Below are positions 17,886 to 25,669 of a stretch of DNA of 64,000 nt, piece by piece. Both the position numbers and the translations under genes were made by a program. Below the pieces are notes generated by a model that was not told where the DNA came from, did not search any database, and saw nothing but the letters and a program-made list of their open reading frames with translations. Source of the DNA: Hahellaceae bacterium (GTDB lineage Bacteria; Pseudomonadota; Gammaproteobacteria; Pseudomonadales; Oleiphilaceae); the NCBI GenBank assembly GCA_024234575.1, contig JACKOB010000003.1:248001-312000 (forward strand), in the 5' to 3' direction. Position 1 is the stretch's first letter, and every line of letters begins with the position of its first letter.

Positions 17886-18764
17886 TTATTGGGTCGGACC
17901 TGTTTTGGGTGTTCGAGCGATACCCCATACTTCCACCGAAGTTGCCCCTGCCTGTTTGGCAAGCCGGGCAATTTGGTTTGCGGTGCTACCAGTAGTAATC
18001 ACATCGTCCACAATCATAATCGACTTCCCCCGTATTCTGGCAAACTGATTCCCTGCCTGGAACGCATCCTGGCTGTGCGTTAGCCTTTGGCTTCTCGATA
18101 GTGATGCCTGCGAAGCCGAACGGAAGCGAGTGACGATGGCTGAGTGAGCAATTGGCGCGGCGAAGGCCTGAGCAAGTTTAGATGCGATCCCATGGGACTG
18201 ATTAAACTCTCGCTGGAATAATTTGGCCTCTGATATTGGTACGGGAATGATTAACTCTGGCGCGGGGTAATCGGTGTCATCATATAAGTCTGAGCGAAAA
18301 GCCTTTAGATAAAGCATGAGCATATCGTTAAGAAAATAGCGCCAGTATCTTCTCTTTTGATATTTGAATTGATGAATGATCTCGCCGATGGGGAATGAGT
18401 ACGTCAGCGGAGTGATGCAACGGTCGAACTCGAAAGGTGCAGCGGTGCATTCAAGGCAACTGTTTCTGAAAAAGTGTTGGCCAACTTCGACTTTTTCAAT
18501 AGGAAACTGTGCTCCAACGGCAGGGTATTGCAGGCGGGATTGCAACGACGAATCCCTATTGGTGGCTATCGGTAGCCCACATCTCAAGCAGCTACATTGT
18601 TTCCAGGGTAAGTCCCAAAAGCATGCTTCGCAGACACTTAAGTGCGATGAATACACGGCCTGACACAAGTAGCAGTGGCGACGGTAAATATCTTTTTTGA
18701 GGCTGTTAACCAAAACATGAAATTTGGTTGACAGCTTTTTTCCGCTCGTTATTATGTCTTCCAT
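17886..18764 (-). CDS. comF: ComF family phosphoribosyltransferase-like protein
   Basis: ComF proteins combine an N-terminal double zinc-ribbon with a C-terminal phosphoribosyltransferase fold and are needed for DNA uptake in naturally competent bacteria. Here CYLCQ, CEACFWDLPW and CSCLRCGLPI form the Cys cluster. The PRPP-type loop is IMIVDDVITTGSTANQIA. The start at 18764 gives about 30 residues before the first Cys, more than many homologues. The codons of residues about 10-21 overlap the BirA-type operator, so the true start could be further in. comF divergent from bioB is a common gammaproteobacterial arrangement. Confidence 0.9.
   Translation of the reverse strand: MEDIITSGKKLSTKFHVLVNSLKKDIYRRHCYLCQAVYSSHLSVCEACFWDLPWKQCSCLRCGLPIATNRDSSLQSRLQYPAVGAQFPIEKVEVGQHFFRNSCLECTAAPFEFDRCITPLTYSFPIGEIIHQFKYQKRRYWRYFLNDMLMLYLKAFRSDLYDDTDYPAPELIIPVPISEAKLFQREFNQSHGIASKLAQAFAAPIAHSAIVTRFRSASQASLSRSQRLTHSQDAFQAGNQFARIRGKSIMIVDDVITTGSTANQIARLAKQAGATSVEVWGIARTPKTGPTQ
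18702..18735. promoter_or_regulatory. BirA-type operator for the biotin operon
   Basis: GCTGTTAACC, 14 bases, then GGTTGACAGC forms a 10-base inverted repeat with one mismatch. It matches the known proteobacterial BirA box layout (TGTnAACC, about 14-16 bases, GGTTnACA). The right arm contains the TTGACA -35 of the predicted bioB promoter, so bound BirA-biotinyl-AMP would block RNA polymerase. It lies inside the annotated 5' end of comF. Confidence 0.75.
18728..18755 (+). promoter_or_regulatory. Predicted bioB promoter
   Basis: TTGACA (18728-18733, perfect -35) is followed after 16 bases by TATTAT (18750-18755, five of six matches to the -10). Transcription would start near 18763, leaving a leader of about 155 bases before bioB. 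Its overlap with the BirA-type operator supports it. Confidence 0.65.
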
Positions 18765-18917
18765 GACATGTCCTGATTGGCTGAAATATAATCTATTTTG
18801 GTGAAAACTTTGTGGGTTACAAAACCATAAAGGTATCAGAGCAACGAAGAGAGATTTTATCAGAAACCGTCTTTTTATAAGACTCTCTCATTCACTAATT
18901 TTATTTGGAGATAGGTA

Positions 18918-19988
18918 ATGTCGGTATCAATGACTGCAGATGTGCGCCACGACTGGACTTTGAAGCAGGTGCAAGCGCTTTTTGCCTTACCGTTCAATGA
19001 TCTGATGTTTCAGGCGCAAGTTGTTCACCGAAAAAACTTTGATCCTAATGCGGTTCAGGTCAGCACCTTGCTGTCTATTAAAACCGGTGCCTGTCCGGAA
19101 GATTGCAAATATTGTCCACAGAGCGGTCATTACAATACTGGTCTTGAAAAAGAGAAACTGCTCGAAATTGAAAAAGTAGTATCCGAGGCAAAAGTTGCCC
19201 GTGAAAAAGGTGCGACAAGATTTTGTATGGGGGCTGCCTGGAGAAATCCGCGTGAAAAAGACATGCCTTATGTCGTCGAAATGGTTAAGCAGGTGAAAAG
19301 CCTGGGTCTGGAAACCTGTATGACACTGGGAATGCTTGATGAAGCACAGGCTGGTGAGTTGGCAGAGGCTGGGTTGGATTATTACAATCACAACCTGGAC
19401 ACGTCTGAAAAGTATTATGACCAGATTATTACTACTCGCACCTATGCCGATCGATTGAATACCCTGGCAAATGTTCGCAGCGCAGGTATGAAAGTATGTT
19501 GTGGTGGCATTTTAGGGATGGGTGAGTCTTCTGATGATCGGGCAGGCTTGCTGATTCAGCTCGCTAATATGGCCGAGCCCCCAGAAAGCGTGCCAATAAA
19601 TATGCTGGTAAAAGTTGAAGGCACGCCCCTTGAAAATGAAAAAGATGTCGAGCCTTTTGATTTTATCCGGATGATCGCTGTGGCCCGCATTATGATGCCA
19701 AAATCGCATGTTCGCTTATCTGCCGGACGAGAGCAGATGAATGAACAAATGCAGTCTCTTTGCTTTTTAGCTGGTGCGAACTCAATATTTTATGGCGAGA
19801 AGCTGCTTACCACTTCAAATCCTGAGGCTGATAAAGATCGTCAGTTATTCGATAAGCTTGGGATTCATCCAGAGCAATACCAAACTGACAAGACCGAAGA
19901 GCAGCAGCAGGCTGATTTGTTAAAGTCAGTTGAGGCAGAGCGGCTCAACGAATTCTTTTACGACGCTTCTGTTCCCAAGTCAGCTTAA
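18918..19988 (+). CDS. bioB: Biotin synthase BioB
   Basis: BioB is the radical-SAM enzyme that inserts sulfur into dethiobiotin, the last step of biotin synthesis. The 356-residue product has the 4Fe-4S motif CPEDCKYC, then [20 protein letters not shown], and the second-cluster region [11 protein letters not shown]. It also has [13 protein letters not shown] stands 7 bases before the ATG. It is the first gene of bioBFHCD. A terminator-like hairpin separates it from bioF. Confidence 0.98.
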   Translation: MSVSMTADVRHDWTLKQVQALFALPFNDLMFQAQVVHRKNFDPNAVQVSTLLSIKTGACPEDCKYCPQSGHYNTGLEKEKLLEIEKVVSEAKVAREKGATRFCMGAAWRNPREKDMPYVVEMVKQVKSLGLETCMTLGMLDEAQAGELAEAGLDYYNHNLDTSEKYYDQIITTRTYADRLNTLANVRSAGMKVCCGGILGMGESSDDRAGLLIQLANMAEPPESVPINMLVKVEGTPLENEKDVEPFDFIRMIAVARIMMPKSHVRLSAGREQMNEQMQSLCFLAGANSIFYGEKLLTTSNPEADKDRQLFDKLGIHPEQYQTDKTEEQQQADLLKSVEAERLNEFFYDASVPKSA

Positions 19989-20012
19989 ACCAGGGTCGTA
20001 AAGAACGTCTTC

Positions 20013-20046
20013 AAGAGCGGATTCTTCTAGAACCCGCTCTTTTTAT
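20013..20046 (+). terminator. Intrinsic terminator-like hairpin between bioB and bioF
   Basis: AAGAGCGG (20013-20020) pairs perfectly with CCGCTCTT (20034-20041), followed by TTTATTG. It lies 25 bases after the bioB stop and 43 before bioF. It could partially terminate bioB transcripts and lower expression of the rest of the operon. Confidence 0.65.
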
Positions 20047-20088
20047 TGATGCACCGGGGAAATCTCGGGCCGGGCTTGAGCATCTTCT

Positions 20089-21294
20089 ATGGCTTTCGAT
20101 AATCTCGCAGAAAAACTAGCACAACGCAAAGCGGAGTCCCTCTATCGTCGTCGCCGTGTATTGCAGTCACCACAAGGTGCCACGGTCTGTGTTGACGGAC
20201 AAAACTTTCTGGCATTTTGCTCGAATGATTATCTTGGTTTAGCCAACGACTCACGCCTTAAAGCGGCGATGGTTGATGCCGTCAATTTGTCTGGTGTCGG
20301 CAGTGGCGCTTCCCATCTGGTAAATGGTCATCATGAACAGCATCACCTTCTTGAAGAAGAATTAGCCGAGTTTCTTGGAGTAGAAAGAGTGCTCTGCTTT
20401 TCTTCTGGTTATATGGCGAATATAGGTACTGTTAACGCACTGCTGGGTAAGCAGGACCATGTATTCGAGGATAGATTAAATCATGCATCCTTACTTGATG
20501 CCGGTTTGTTATCCGGAGCACGGTTTCATCGTTATCTGCACGCTGATGTTGCGAGTCTTAACAGTAAACTGAGTCGCGCAATGCATCCCGGTTCTGAAAG
20601 GCTGGTGATAACCGATGGTGTATTTAGCATGGATGGTGACGTGGCCCCTCTTGCAGAATTAGCGCAAGCTTGCCGTCAACATGATGCCTGGCTGATGGTG
20701 GACGATGCCCACGGTTACGGCGTAATAGGCAAAGGCGGCAGGGGGGCGGTCAATGCTGCAGGATTGTCCGTCAAAGACGTGCCCCTACAAGTTGGCACGC
20801 TGGGTAAAGCGTTCGGGACTTCCGGCGCATTTGTGGCTGGCGATGAAACAACCATCGAAACGCTGATTCAGTTTGCGCGCAGTTATATCTATACCACGGC
20901 GATGCCGCCATCGATCGCCGCAGCCACCAGAAAAAGTTTGCAGATCGTCATGGCAGAAGACTGGCGTCGGCAGCACCTGGCCACCTTAATTGCAGCGTTT
21001 CGCAAGGGCTGTGAGCAGCTGGGCTTTCGGTTAATGTCTTCTACAACGCCAATCCAGCCAATATTGATGGGAACTGCTGATCTGGCCATTCGCTGGAGTC
21101 TTTTTTTGCAAGAAAAGGGGATACTGATTACGGCGATAAGGCCGCCAACGGTGCCAGCAGGAACCAGTCGTCTTAGAATTACTTTTACGGCTGCACATAC
21201 CGAAGCGGATGTGATGCGTTTGATCGATCAATTAAAGATTGGGCTGCGAAATCCTGAATTGGCGAAAGCCCTTCGTTGTGAGGATGGGCAATGA
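20089..21294 (+). CDS. bioF: 8-amino-7-oxononanoate synthase BioF
   Basis: BioF condenses pimeloyl-ACP with alanine in a PLP-dependent reaction. The 401-residue protein has [35 protein letters not shown], the cofactor-binding [10 protein letters not shown], and the Schiff-base lysine in [15 protein letters not shown]. Length and order are normal for the alpha-oxoamine synthase family. The stop codon overlaps the bioH start in ATGA, indicating translational coupling. Confidence 0.97.
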   Translation: MAFDNLAEKLAQRKAESLYRRRRVLQSPQGATVCVDGQNFLAFCSNDYLGLANDSRLKAAMVDAVNLSGVGSGASHLVNGHHEQHHLLEEELAEFLGVERVLCFSSGYMANIGTVNALLGKQDHVFEDRLNHASLLDAGLLSGARFHRYLHADVASLNSKLSRAMHPGSERLVITDGVFSMDGDVAPLAELAQACRQHDAWLMVDDAHGYGVIGKGGRGAVNAAGLSVKDVPLQVGTLGKAFGTSGAFVAGDETTIETLIQFARSYIYTTAMPPSIAAATRKSLQIVMAEDWRRQHLATLIAAFRKGCEQLGFRLMSSTTPIQPILMGTADLAIRWSLFLQEKGILITAIRPPTVPAGTSRLRITFTAAHTEADVMRLIDQLKIGLRNPELAKALRCEDGQ

Positions 21295-22028
21295 CAGTCA
21301 AACCGCCATTGGTAGTGATAAACGGTTGGGCCATGCCTGCATCCGTTTGGGGGGATATGCGTGATTGGTTGTCTGACCGTTTCGCATTGACCTGGGTAGA
21401 TATCAATTGCAGCAGAACGTCAGAACAGTGGCTCGAATTTTTCGCGGCAAACTGCCCTCCGTCAGCAATCTGGTTAGGCTGGTCGTTGGGTGGCGAATTG
21501 GCTTTGGAGGTTGCAAAGCAAAACGTGTTGCCAATGAGAAGGCTCATGCTTCTGGCGTCGACTCCTTGCTTTATGGCACGCCCTGACTGGCCTTGTGGCC
21601 AGCCACAAAGCGCCGTCGATAAACTGCGCTCGCTGGTGCAGAAGAGTTCTGCCAGTCTAATTAAACGCTTCGCCCTGTTGCAGACTGTTGGCAGCATTGG
21701 TGAGCAAGTCGATACGAGAAAGATGCTTTCTCTGATGGATCAGCAGGATCCGGTGTTTGCTAAGGATACCTTGTTGTCAGGGCTGGCGCTGCTTGAGCAA
21801 CTGGATAGCCGCGCCTGGTTACAGCGGGCCGGGATACCTGTCGACTTTATTTTGGGGGAGTCCGACAGCGTTGTGTTGGTAAAGAAAGATGAGTTGATCG
21901 CACTAAACCCGCAGATCAATGCAAACGTTATCCCCGGAATGGGGCATTTCCCCTTTCTCTCTAGCGCATTGTCACTTAAGCATTGTTTGCAGGAGCTTTT
22001 TGACGGCCCCACAGGGAGACGATTATGA
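21291..22028 (+). CDS. bioH: Pimeloyl-ACP methyl ester esterase BioH
   Basis: BioH cleaves the methyl ester of pimeloyl-ACP made by BioC, ending the primer-extension phase. The 245-residue alpha/beta hydrolase has [13 protein letters not shown] (oxyanion region), the nucleophile elbow GWSLGG, the acid segment LGESDSVV, and the catalytic His in GMGHFPFLS. These align with E. coli BioH positions. The gene overlaps bioF by 4 bases and bioC by 4 bases. Confidence 0.94.
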   Translation: MTVKPPLVVINGWAMPASVWGDMRDWLSDRFALTWVDINCSRTSEQWLEFFAANCPPSAIWLGWSLGGELALEVAKQNVLPMRRLMLLASTPCFMARPDWPCGQPQSAVDKLRSLVQKSSASLIKRFALLQTVGSIGEQVDTRKMLSLMDQQDPVFAKDTLLSGLALLEQLDSRAWLQRAGIPVDFILGESDSVVLVKKDELIALNPQINANVIPGMGHFPFLSSALSLKHCLQELFDGPTGRRL

Positions 22029-22834
22029 GTGTTGATGTTCGCCTTGATAAGAAACTGGTGGCAGAATCGTTTAGCAGGGCGGCTGCATCTTATGACCAGG
22101 TGGCACACTTACAATGTCAGGTGGGCGAAGAACTGTTAGGTCGTTATCCCTGGCATAACAACAACTCTCTGGCTGAAATTTGTCATGCAAATACGATCGT
22201 TGATCTTGGTTGTGGGACGGGGCATTTTTTACCGATTCTGCAGCGCATGAACCCAGCTTCGACAGTTGTTGCAATGGATCTGGCGGTGGGGATGGTGACT
22301 TACGCCAGGGAAAAATGCCCTACCGGCGCCTATGTCGTTGCGGATATGGATCAACTACCGATTAAACAAAGCACCGTTGCAATGATTTATTCCTCGTTGG
22401 CGGTGCAATGGAGTGCGGATCTCGCCGCAGTGCTAAAAAATGCTTATGAGGCACTGATACCTGGCGGGATATTTATGTTTACAACGTTGCTGGACGGTAC
22501 TTTAAGAGAGCTATCGGCATCCTGGCAGGCGGCGGATAATTATCGACATGTAAACCAGTTTCTATCATCGGGTGAGGTTGAAACACTTATTGCCGCTTCG
22601 CCGTTTTCTCTTACGGAAATACAAAAGCAAAGTGTTGAGTTGCAATACGCAGATGTACGAGAGCTGACAAACGAGCTAAAGAAGCTTGGCGCCCATAATG
22701 TAAACCCTGATCGTGCTCACGGCATGACTGGTAAATCAGCCATTCGTGCTTTTAAACAAGCTTATGAGGGGTTTCGCAAAGACGGTGTTCTGCCTGCGAG
22801 TTACGAGGTTGCGTACATCTATCTGCGGAAATAA
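22025..22834 (+). CDS. bioC: Malonyl-ACP O-methyltransferase BioC
   Basis: BioC methylates the free carboxyl of malonyl-ACP so that it can enter fatty-acid elongation toward pimelate. The 269-residue protein begins DKKLVAESFSRAAASYDQVA, a typical BioC start, and has the SAM motif VDLGCGTGHFLP. It also has MDQLPI and SSLAVQWSADL, the conserved LAVQW segment, and the C-terminal GMTGKSAIRAF. The start overlaps the bioH stop (ATGA). Confidence 0.96.
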   Translation: MSVDVRLDKKLVAESFSRAAASYDQVAHLQCQVGEELLGRYPWHNNNSLAEICHANTIVDLGCGTGHFLPILQRMNPASTVVAMDLAVGMVTYAREKCPTGAYVVADMDQLPIKQSTVAMIYSSLAVQWSADLAAVLKNAYEALIPGGIFMFTTLLDGTLRELSASWQAADNYRHVNQFLSSGEVETLIAASPFSLTEIQKQSVELQYADVRELTNELKKLGAHNVNPDRAHGMTGKSAIRAFKQAYEGFRKDGVLPASYEVAYIYLRK

Positions 22835-22883
22835 ACATAATTAGCCAACACCCAGTCCACCATCTAATAGCCAAGAGTATTCT

Positions 22884-23576
22884 ATGAAAAAGCCGTTTTT
22901 CGTTACCGGAACCGATACTGATGCGGGAAAAACCTGGGTATCTCTTGCGTTATTAAAGGCGATGGAGAGCGCCGGTAAGCGCACGATTGCGCTCAAACCT
23001 GTTGCAGCAGGAGCTGATGAAAATAACGGTGCCTGGACGAATCAGGATGCCCTGAGTTTACAAGCGCAGGCAACGGTTTCGTTGCCCTATGGGCAGGTTA
23101 ATCCACTGCTCTTAAAAGAGCCTATCGCACCGCACATCGCAGCCCAGCGCGAAAACCGCACGCTGAATGCCTCGAGAATCGTTGGTATGTGCAGAGGCGC
23201 TGCGATGACGCCGCACGATTTTCTCCTGATCGAGGGTGCCGGTGGCTGGCGCGTCCCCCTAAACGCCAGAGAAACCCTTGCCGATGTCGCCAAAGAGTTG
23301 GATGCCCAAGTAGTTTTGGTGGTTGGCATGAAACTGGGGTGTATTAATCACGCCTTGTTGACGGCAGAGTCTATTCTACGGGATGGATTAACGCTGGTTG
23401 GTTGGGTTGCCAACCAGCCTGAAGAAGTACCGATGCGTTGTCTGCAGGAGAACATCCTGACCTTGCGGGAGAAGATTCAGGCACCTTTTTTGGGGGCTGT
23501 TACCTTTAATAAGGATAAAGATGTGGCGGTAAGTGCTGCAGAGCTCGATATCAGCCCGCTTCTGTCTGTGTTGTGA
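22884..23576 (+). CDS. bioD: ATP-dependent dethiobiotin synthetase BioD
   Basis: BioD closes the ureido ring of dethiobiotin from DAPA, CO2 and ATP. The 230-residue product starts KKPFFVTGTDTDAGKTWVS, the P-loop with the BioD-specific GTDTDAGKT. It has LKPVAAGADE with the substrate-binding Lys, LLIEGAGGWRVPL, and VGWVANQ. It lies 49 bases after bioC and completes the operon. bioA is absent from the window and must be elsewhere. The stop is followed immediately by one arm of a long inverted repeat. Confidence 0.97.
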   Translation: MKKPFFVTGTDTDAGKTWVSLALLKAMESAGKRTIALKPVAAGADENNGAWTNQDALSLQAQATVSLPYGQVNPLLLKEPIAPHIAAQRENRTLNASRIVGMCRGAAMTPHDFLLIEGAGGWRVPLNARETLADVAKELDAQVVLVVGMKLGCINHALLTAESILRDGLTLVGWVANQPEEVPMRCLQENILTLREKIQAPFLGAVTFNKDKDVAVSAAELDISPLLSVL

Positions 23577-23671
23577 TGGTGCTTAACCAACAGGAATGGT
23601 TTTTATTGTGAGTAGCGCATGCTTATAGGAGTGACTGACAGATCCCTCAGTGCGTGTTTGGTTAAGCACCA
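23577..23671. repeat. 95-bp element bounded by perfect 14-bp inverted repeats
   Basis: TGGTGCTTAACCAA (23577-23590) starts at the base after the bioD stop codon, and its exact reverse complement TTGGTTAAGCACCA lies at 23658-23671. The 67-base centre contains a smaller pairing, ACTGA with TCAGT. No U tract follows. It may be a large 3' stem-loop of the bio operon or a miniature inverted-repeat element. I see no clear target-site duplication. Confidence 0.7.
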
Positions 23672-23799
23672 CCGCACAAGTTACAAAACAGCTACGAATG
23701 GAAACAAGTCTCAATATTAGGTTGGTTGAAAAATATACAGTTGTGTGTTGAAATAAGCATGAGAACTTGTGTTTTTCATATGTCTAATAAGGGGCTCGT

Positions 23800-24039
23800 A
23801 TGGCGATCAATTCATTGCTACATACCGGAGTGCAGGGTGTTCAGTCAAGTGTGAGAGGAATGCAGGTTGCTGCAGACCGAATTGCGCAAACTGCGACTTC
23901 TGATACGGTACGCCCCGCAAGTGAGCTCGCCGAAGACATCGTTGATCTCAAGTTGTATGAGCGCTCGGCACAGGCATCGGCAAAAGTTATTAAAACAGCG
24001 GATTCACTATTAGGAACCTTGCTTGATACAACCGCTTGA
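23800..24039 (+). CDS. Mini flagellar basal-body-rod-like protein
   Basis: A 79-residue protein. Its N-terminus (SLLHTGVQGVQSSVRGMQVAADRIA) resembles the start of flagellar rod/hook proteins such as FlgC and FlgG. Its C-terminus (AEDIVDLKLYERSAQASAKVIKTADSLLGTLLD) resembles their C-terminal helix (usually VxLxxxQxxYxANxKVIxTxDxMLxxLLx). The whole central region of a true rod protein is missing, so it is not FlgC itself. Similar short proteins occur in Pseudomonas. No other flagellar gene is in the window. It precedes the SprA-related gene on the same strand by 87 bases. Confidence 0.8.
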   Translation: MAINSLLHTGVQGVQSSVRGMQVAADRIAQTATSDTVRPASELAEDIVDLKLYERSAQASAKVIKTADSLLGTLLDTTA

Positions 24040-24126
24040 GGTTGGTCGGTTTGGGATTTTTTATTGGTTGACAGGCGTACAGGTGATGAACATACGAAGA
24101 AGGAATTTGGTTAGTCAGAGGTTGAT

Positions 24127-25122
24127 ATGATTACCTCCGGCTCGTCGTCGATGGCGAATACTATCGCGCCGTTTGCGCTGCCCGCTCAGCCTGTTTCGCC
24201 CGAAACAGACAAGGTTAATCTTGCCTCGACATTCAAGCCAGTACAATCAGCGCCATCTGTAAGTGTCGCAATTAATCTACCTGCCAGTCCTTCACCTGTG
24301 TATTCTTTTGGCAATTTCGCTTCTGCCCAACCAGTCATTGTGGCGCCTGCTTTGGTCGCCAGAAATGAACCTTCTGATCAAGCTCCGGTACCTTCGGTAA
24401 CTTCCGATGCAGGGAGTGACTCGGATGTGCCAAATAATCCATCCAGCGATGGTTCCGATGTGCGAGCTGATGTCACGCAACGGCCTGTTACTGGTGCGCC
24501 AGTTGCCGAAAACGAAAGCAATCAGCCCTCTGTACCCGCTAGTGAAAGTAACGGTGATAACGAGGGAGGTGCATCCAGAACTGATGTGAATGCCGACAGT
24601 GCGGCGCAAGCTCAAGAAGCGGAAATAATTCGTGAGTTGCAGACACGAGATCGTGAAGTCAGGCAGCATGAGGCGCAGCATAAAGGAGTGGGAGGGCAGT
24701 ATGCTGGTGCAATCAGTTATACTTATCAGTCAGGACCCAATGGTCAGCAATATGCTGTAGGTGGAGAGGTTGATATCAGTGTTAGTGAGGTTCCTGGAAA
24801 TCCTCAGGCGACCATAGAAAAAATGCAGACTGTGAGAGCGGCCGCTTTGGCACCAGCGGAGCCTTCATCTCAAGACAGGGCAGTAGCGGCGGCGGCAACC
24901 CGCATGATTCTGTCAGCGCAGCAGACTCTTGTGCAAGAGCGTGAAGACGCGAGGGTGGCGCAGGCTCGGCAGCAAGAAGAGGCGCGAGTTGCCCGACAAG
25001 AGGTAAAAGAATCATCAAATGATGCATCAGCAGAGATACAAACCTACAAAAACTTTTTAGAGCTCGGGCGTAGGCTTGATGAGGGGTTGGTGCCCGAAAT
25101 CAACCTTGATGAAGTTGTTTAA
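24127..25122 (+). CDS. SprA-related putative metalloprotease (CJM1_0395-type)
   Basis: A 331-residue protein in two parts. Residues 1-160 are low-complexity, rich in Ser, Pro, Ala, Asp and Asn, without a recognisable signal peptide. Residues about 165-270 form the SprA-related domain: REVRQHEAQHKGVGGQ carries HEAQH, an HExxH-type zinc motif, followed by AISYTYQSGPNGQQYAVGGE and VDISVSEVPGNPQATIEKMQ. A charged helical tail (REDARVAQARQQEEARVAR) may be a coiled coil. Catalysis and substrate are not established for this family. It follows the mini rod-like gene. Confidence 0.82.
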   Translation: MITSGSSSMANTIAPFALPAQPVSPETDKVNLASTFKPVQSAPSVSVAINLPASPSPVYSFGNFASAQPVIVAPALVARNEPSDQAPVPSVTSDAGSDSDVPNNPSSDGSDVRADVTQRPVTGAPVAENESNQPSVPASESNGDNEGGASRTDVNADSAAQAQEAEIIRELQTRDREVRQHEAQHKGVGGQYAGAISYTYQSGPNGQQYAVGGEVDISVSEVPGNPQATIEKMQTVRAAALAPAEPSSQDRAVAAAATRMILSAQQTLVQEREDARVAQARQQEEARVARQEVKESSNDASAEIQTYKNFLELGRRLDEGLVPEINLDEVV

Positions 25123-25389
25123 CGACGGTTCTGTTTCCTTTAAATAGTACAATTCATGTATTTAGTCCCTCGATATTTGACTTTAGGCGCGCTTCCAAAG
25201 TTGGGGCGGAACTAAATTTTACATTTTTTTCTTTATAAATTGGCCTTAATCAAACCGTTCCGCCTGGTATGCGCTAATATCAACTAACTAATTGAAACAA
25301 CGTAGAAAATAATGACACGTTTGTCTTCTTTTGTTTAAAGTATTAGCTCTAAAATTGAGACGTGTTTCCGGTAATTGAATGAATCGATC

Positions 25390-25418
25390 TTGACAATTTG
25401 TTGAAGCAAACGTATGTT
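25390..25418 (+). promoter_or_regulatory. Predicted promoter of the acyl-CoA dehydrogenase gene
   Basis: TTGACA (25390-25395, perfect -35), a 17-base spacer, then TATGTT (25413-25418, four of six matches to the -10). The predicted transcription start near 25425 falls within the palindromic operators, the expected geometry for a repressor-controlled promoter. Confidence 0.6.
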
Positions 25419-25434
25419 TCAAACAGTTGTTTGA
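25407..25434. promoter_or_regulatory. Two adjacent PsrA-like operators
   Basis: CAAAC-GTAT-GTTTC (25407-25420) and CAAAC-AGTT-GTTTG (25420-25433) share one base. The second extends to a perfect TCAAACA-GT-TGTTTGA. Both fit the published PsrA box (G/C)AAAC-N2-4-GTTT(G/C). PsrA is the TetR-family repressor of fatty-acid oxidation genes in Pseudomonas and relatives, released by long-chain acyl groups. The sites cover the -10 and start region of the predicted promoter. Confidence 0.6.
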
Positions 25435-25669
25435 TATTTGCATGGTTGCTCATGTAAATACGAGGTTTTTAGAGTCGCGTTCAATTTGGTCAAAGGGTTG
25501 TCGGTATATTCACCATCGGCCCTTTATTCAGTGTTTTAAGAAACGTTGTGCAAAAGCCGACAACACAAATGGTTTATTAATCAGTTAATTTGGTTCAGCG
25601 AAACAGGATGTTGCAAAGCCGCTTGTGTAGTTAGTCGCATAACCCAGATAAATTCGAGGTAAATTGAGT

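Larger units (their letters stand above)
25123..25663. other. Long intergenic region upstream of the acyl-CoA dehydrogenase genes
   Basis: About 540 bases without a convincing gene. It is A+T-rich. The identifiable content is one promoter with two adjacent palindromic operators near 25390-25434, which leaves a leader of roughly 240 bases before the first dehydrogenase. No hairpin terminator after the SprA-related gene is evident. Confidence 0.7.

Noticed and set aside
18849..18889. GAGAGA/TCTCTC pairing in the bioB leader
   Set aside because: Only six base pairs of repetitive purines with a 29-base loop; not enough to call a riboswitch or attenuator.
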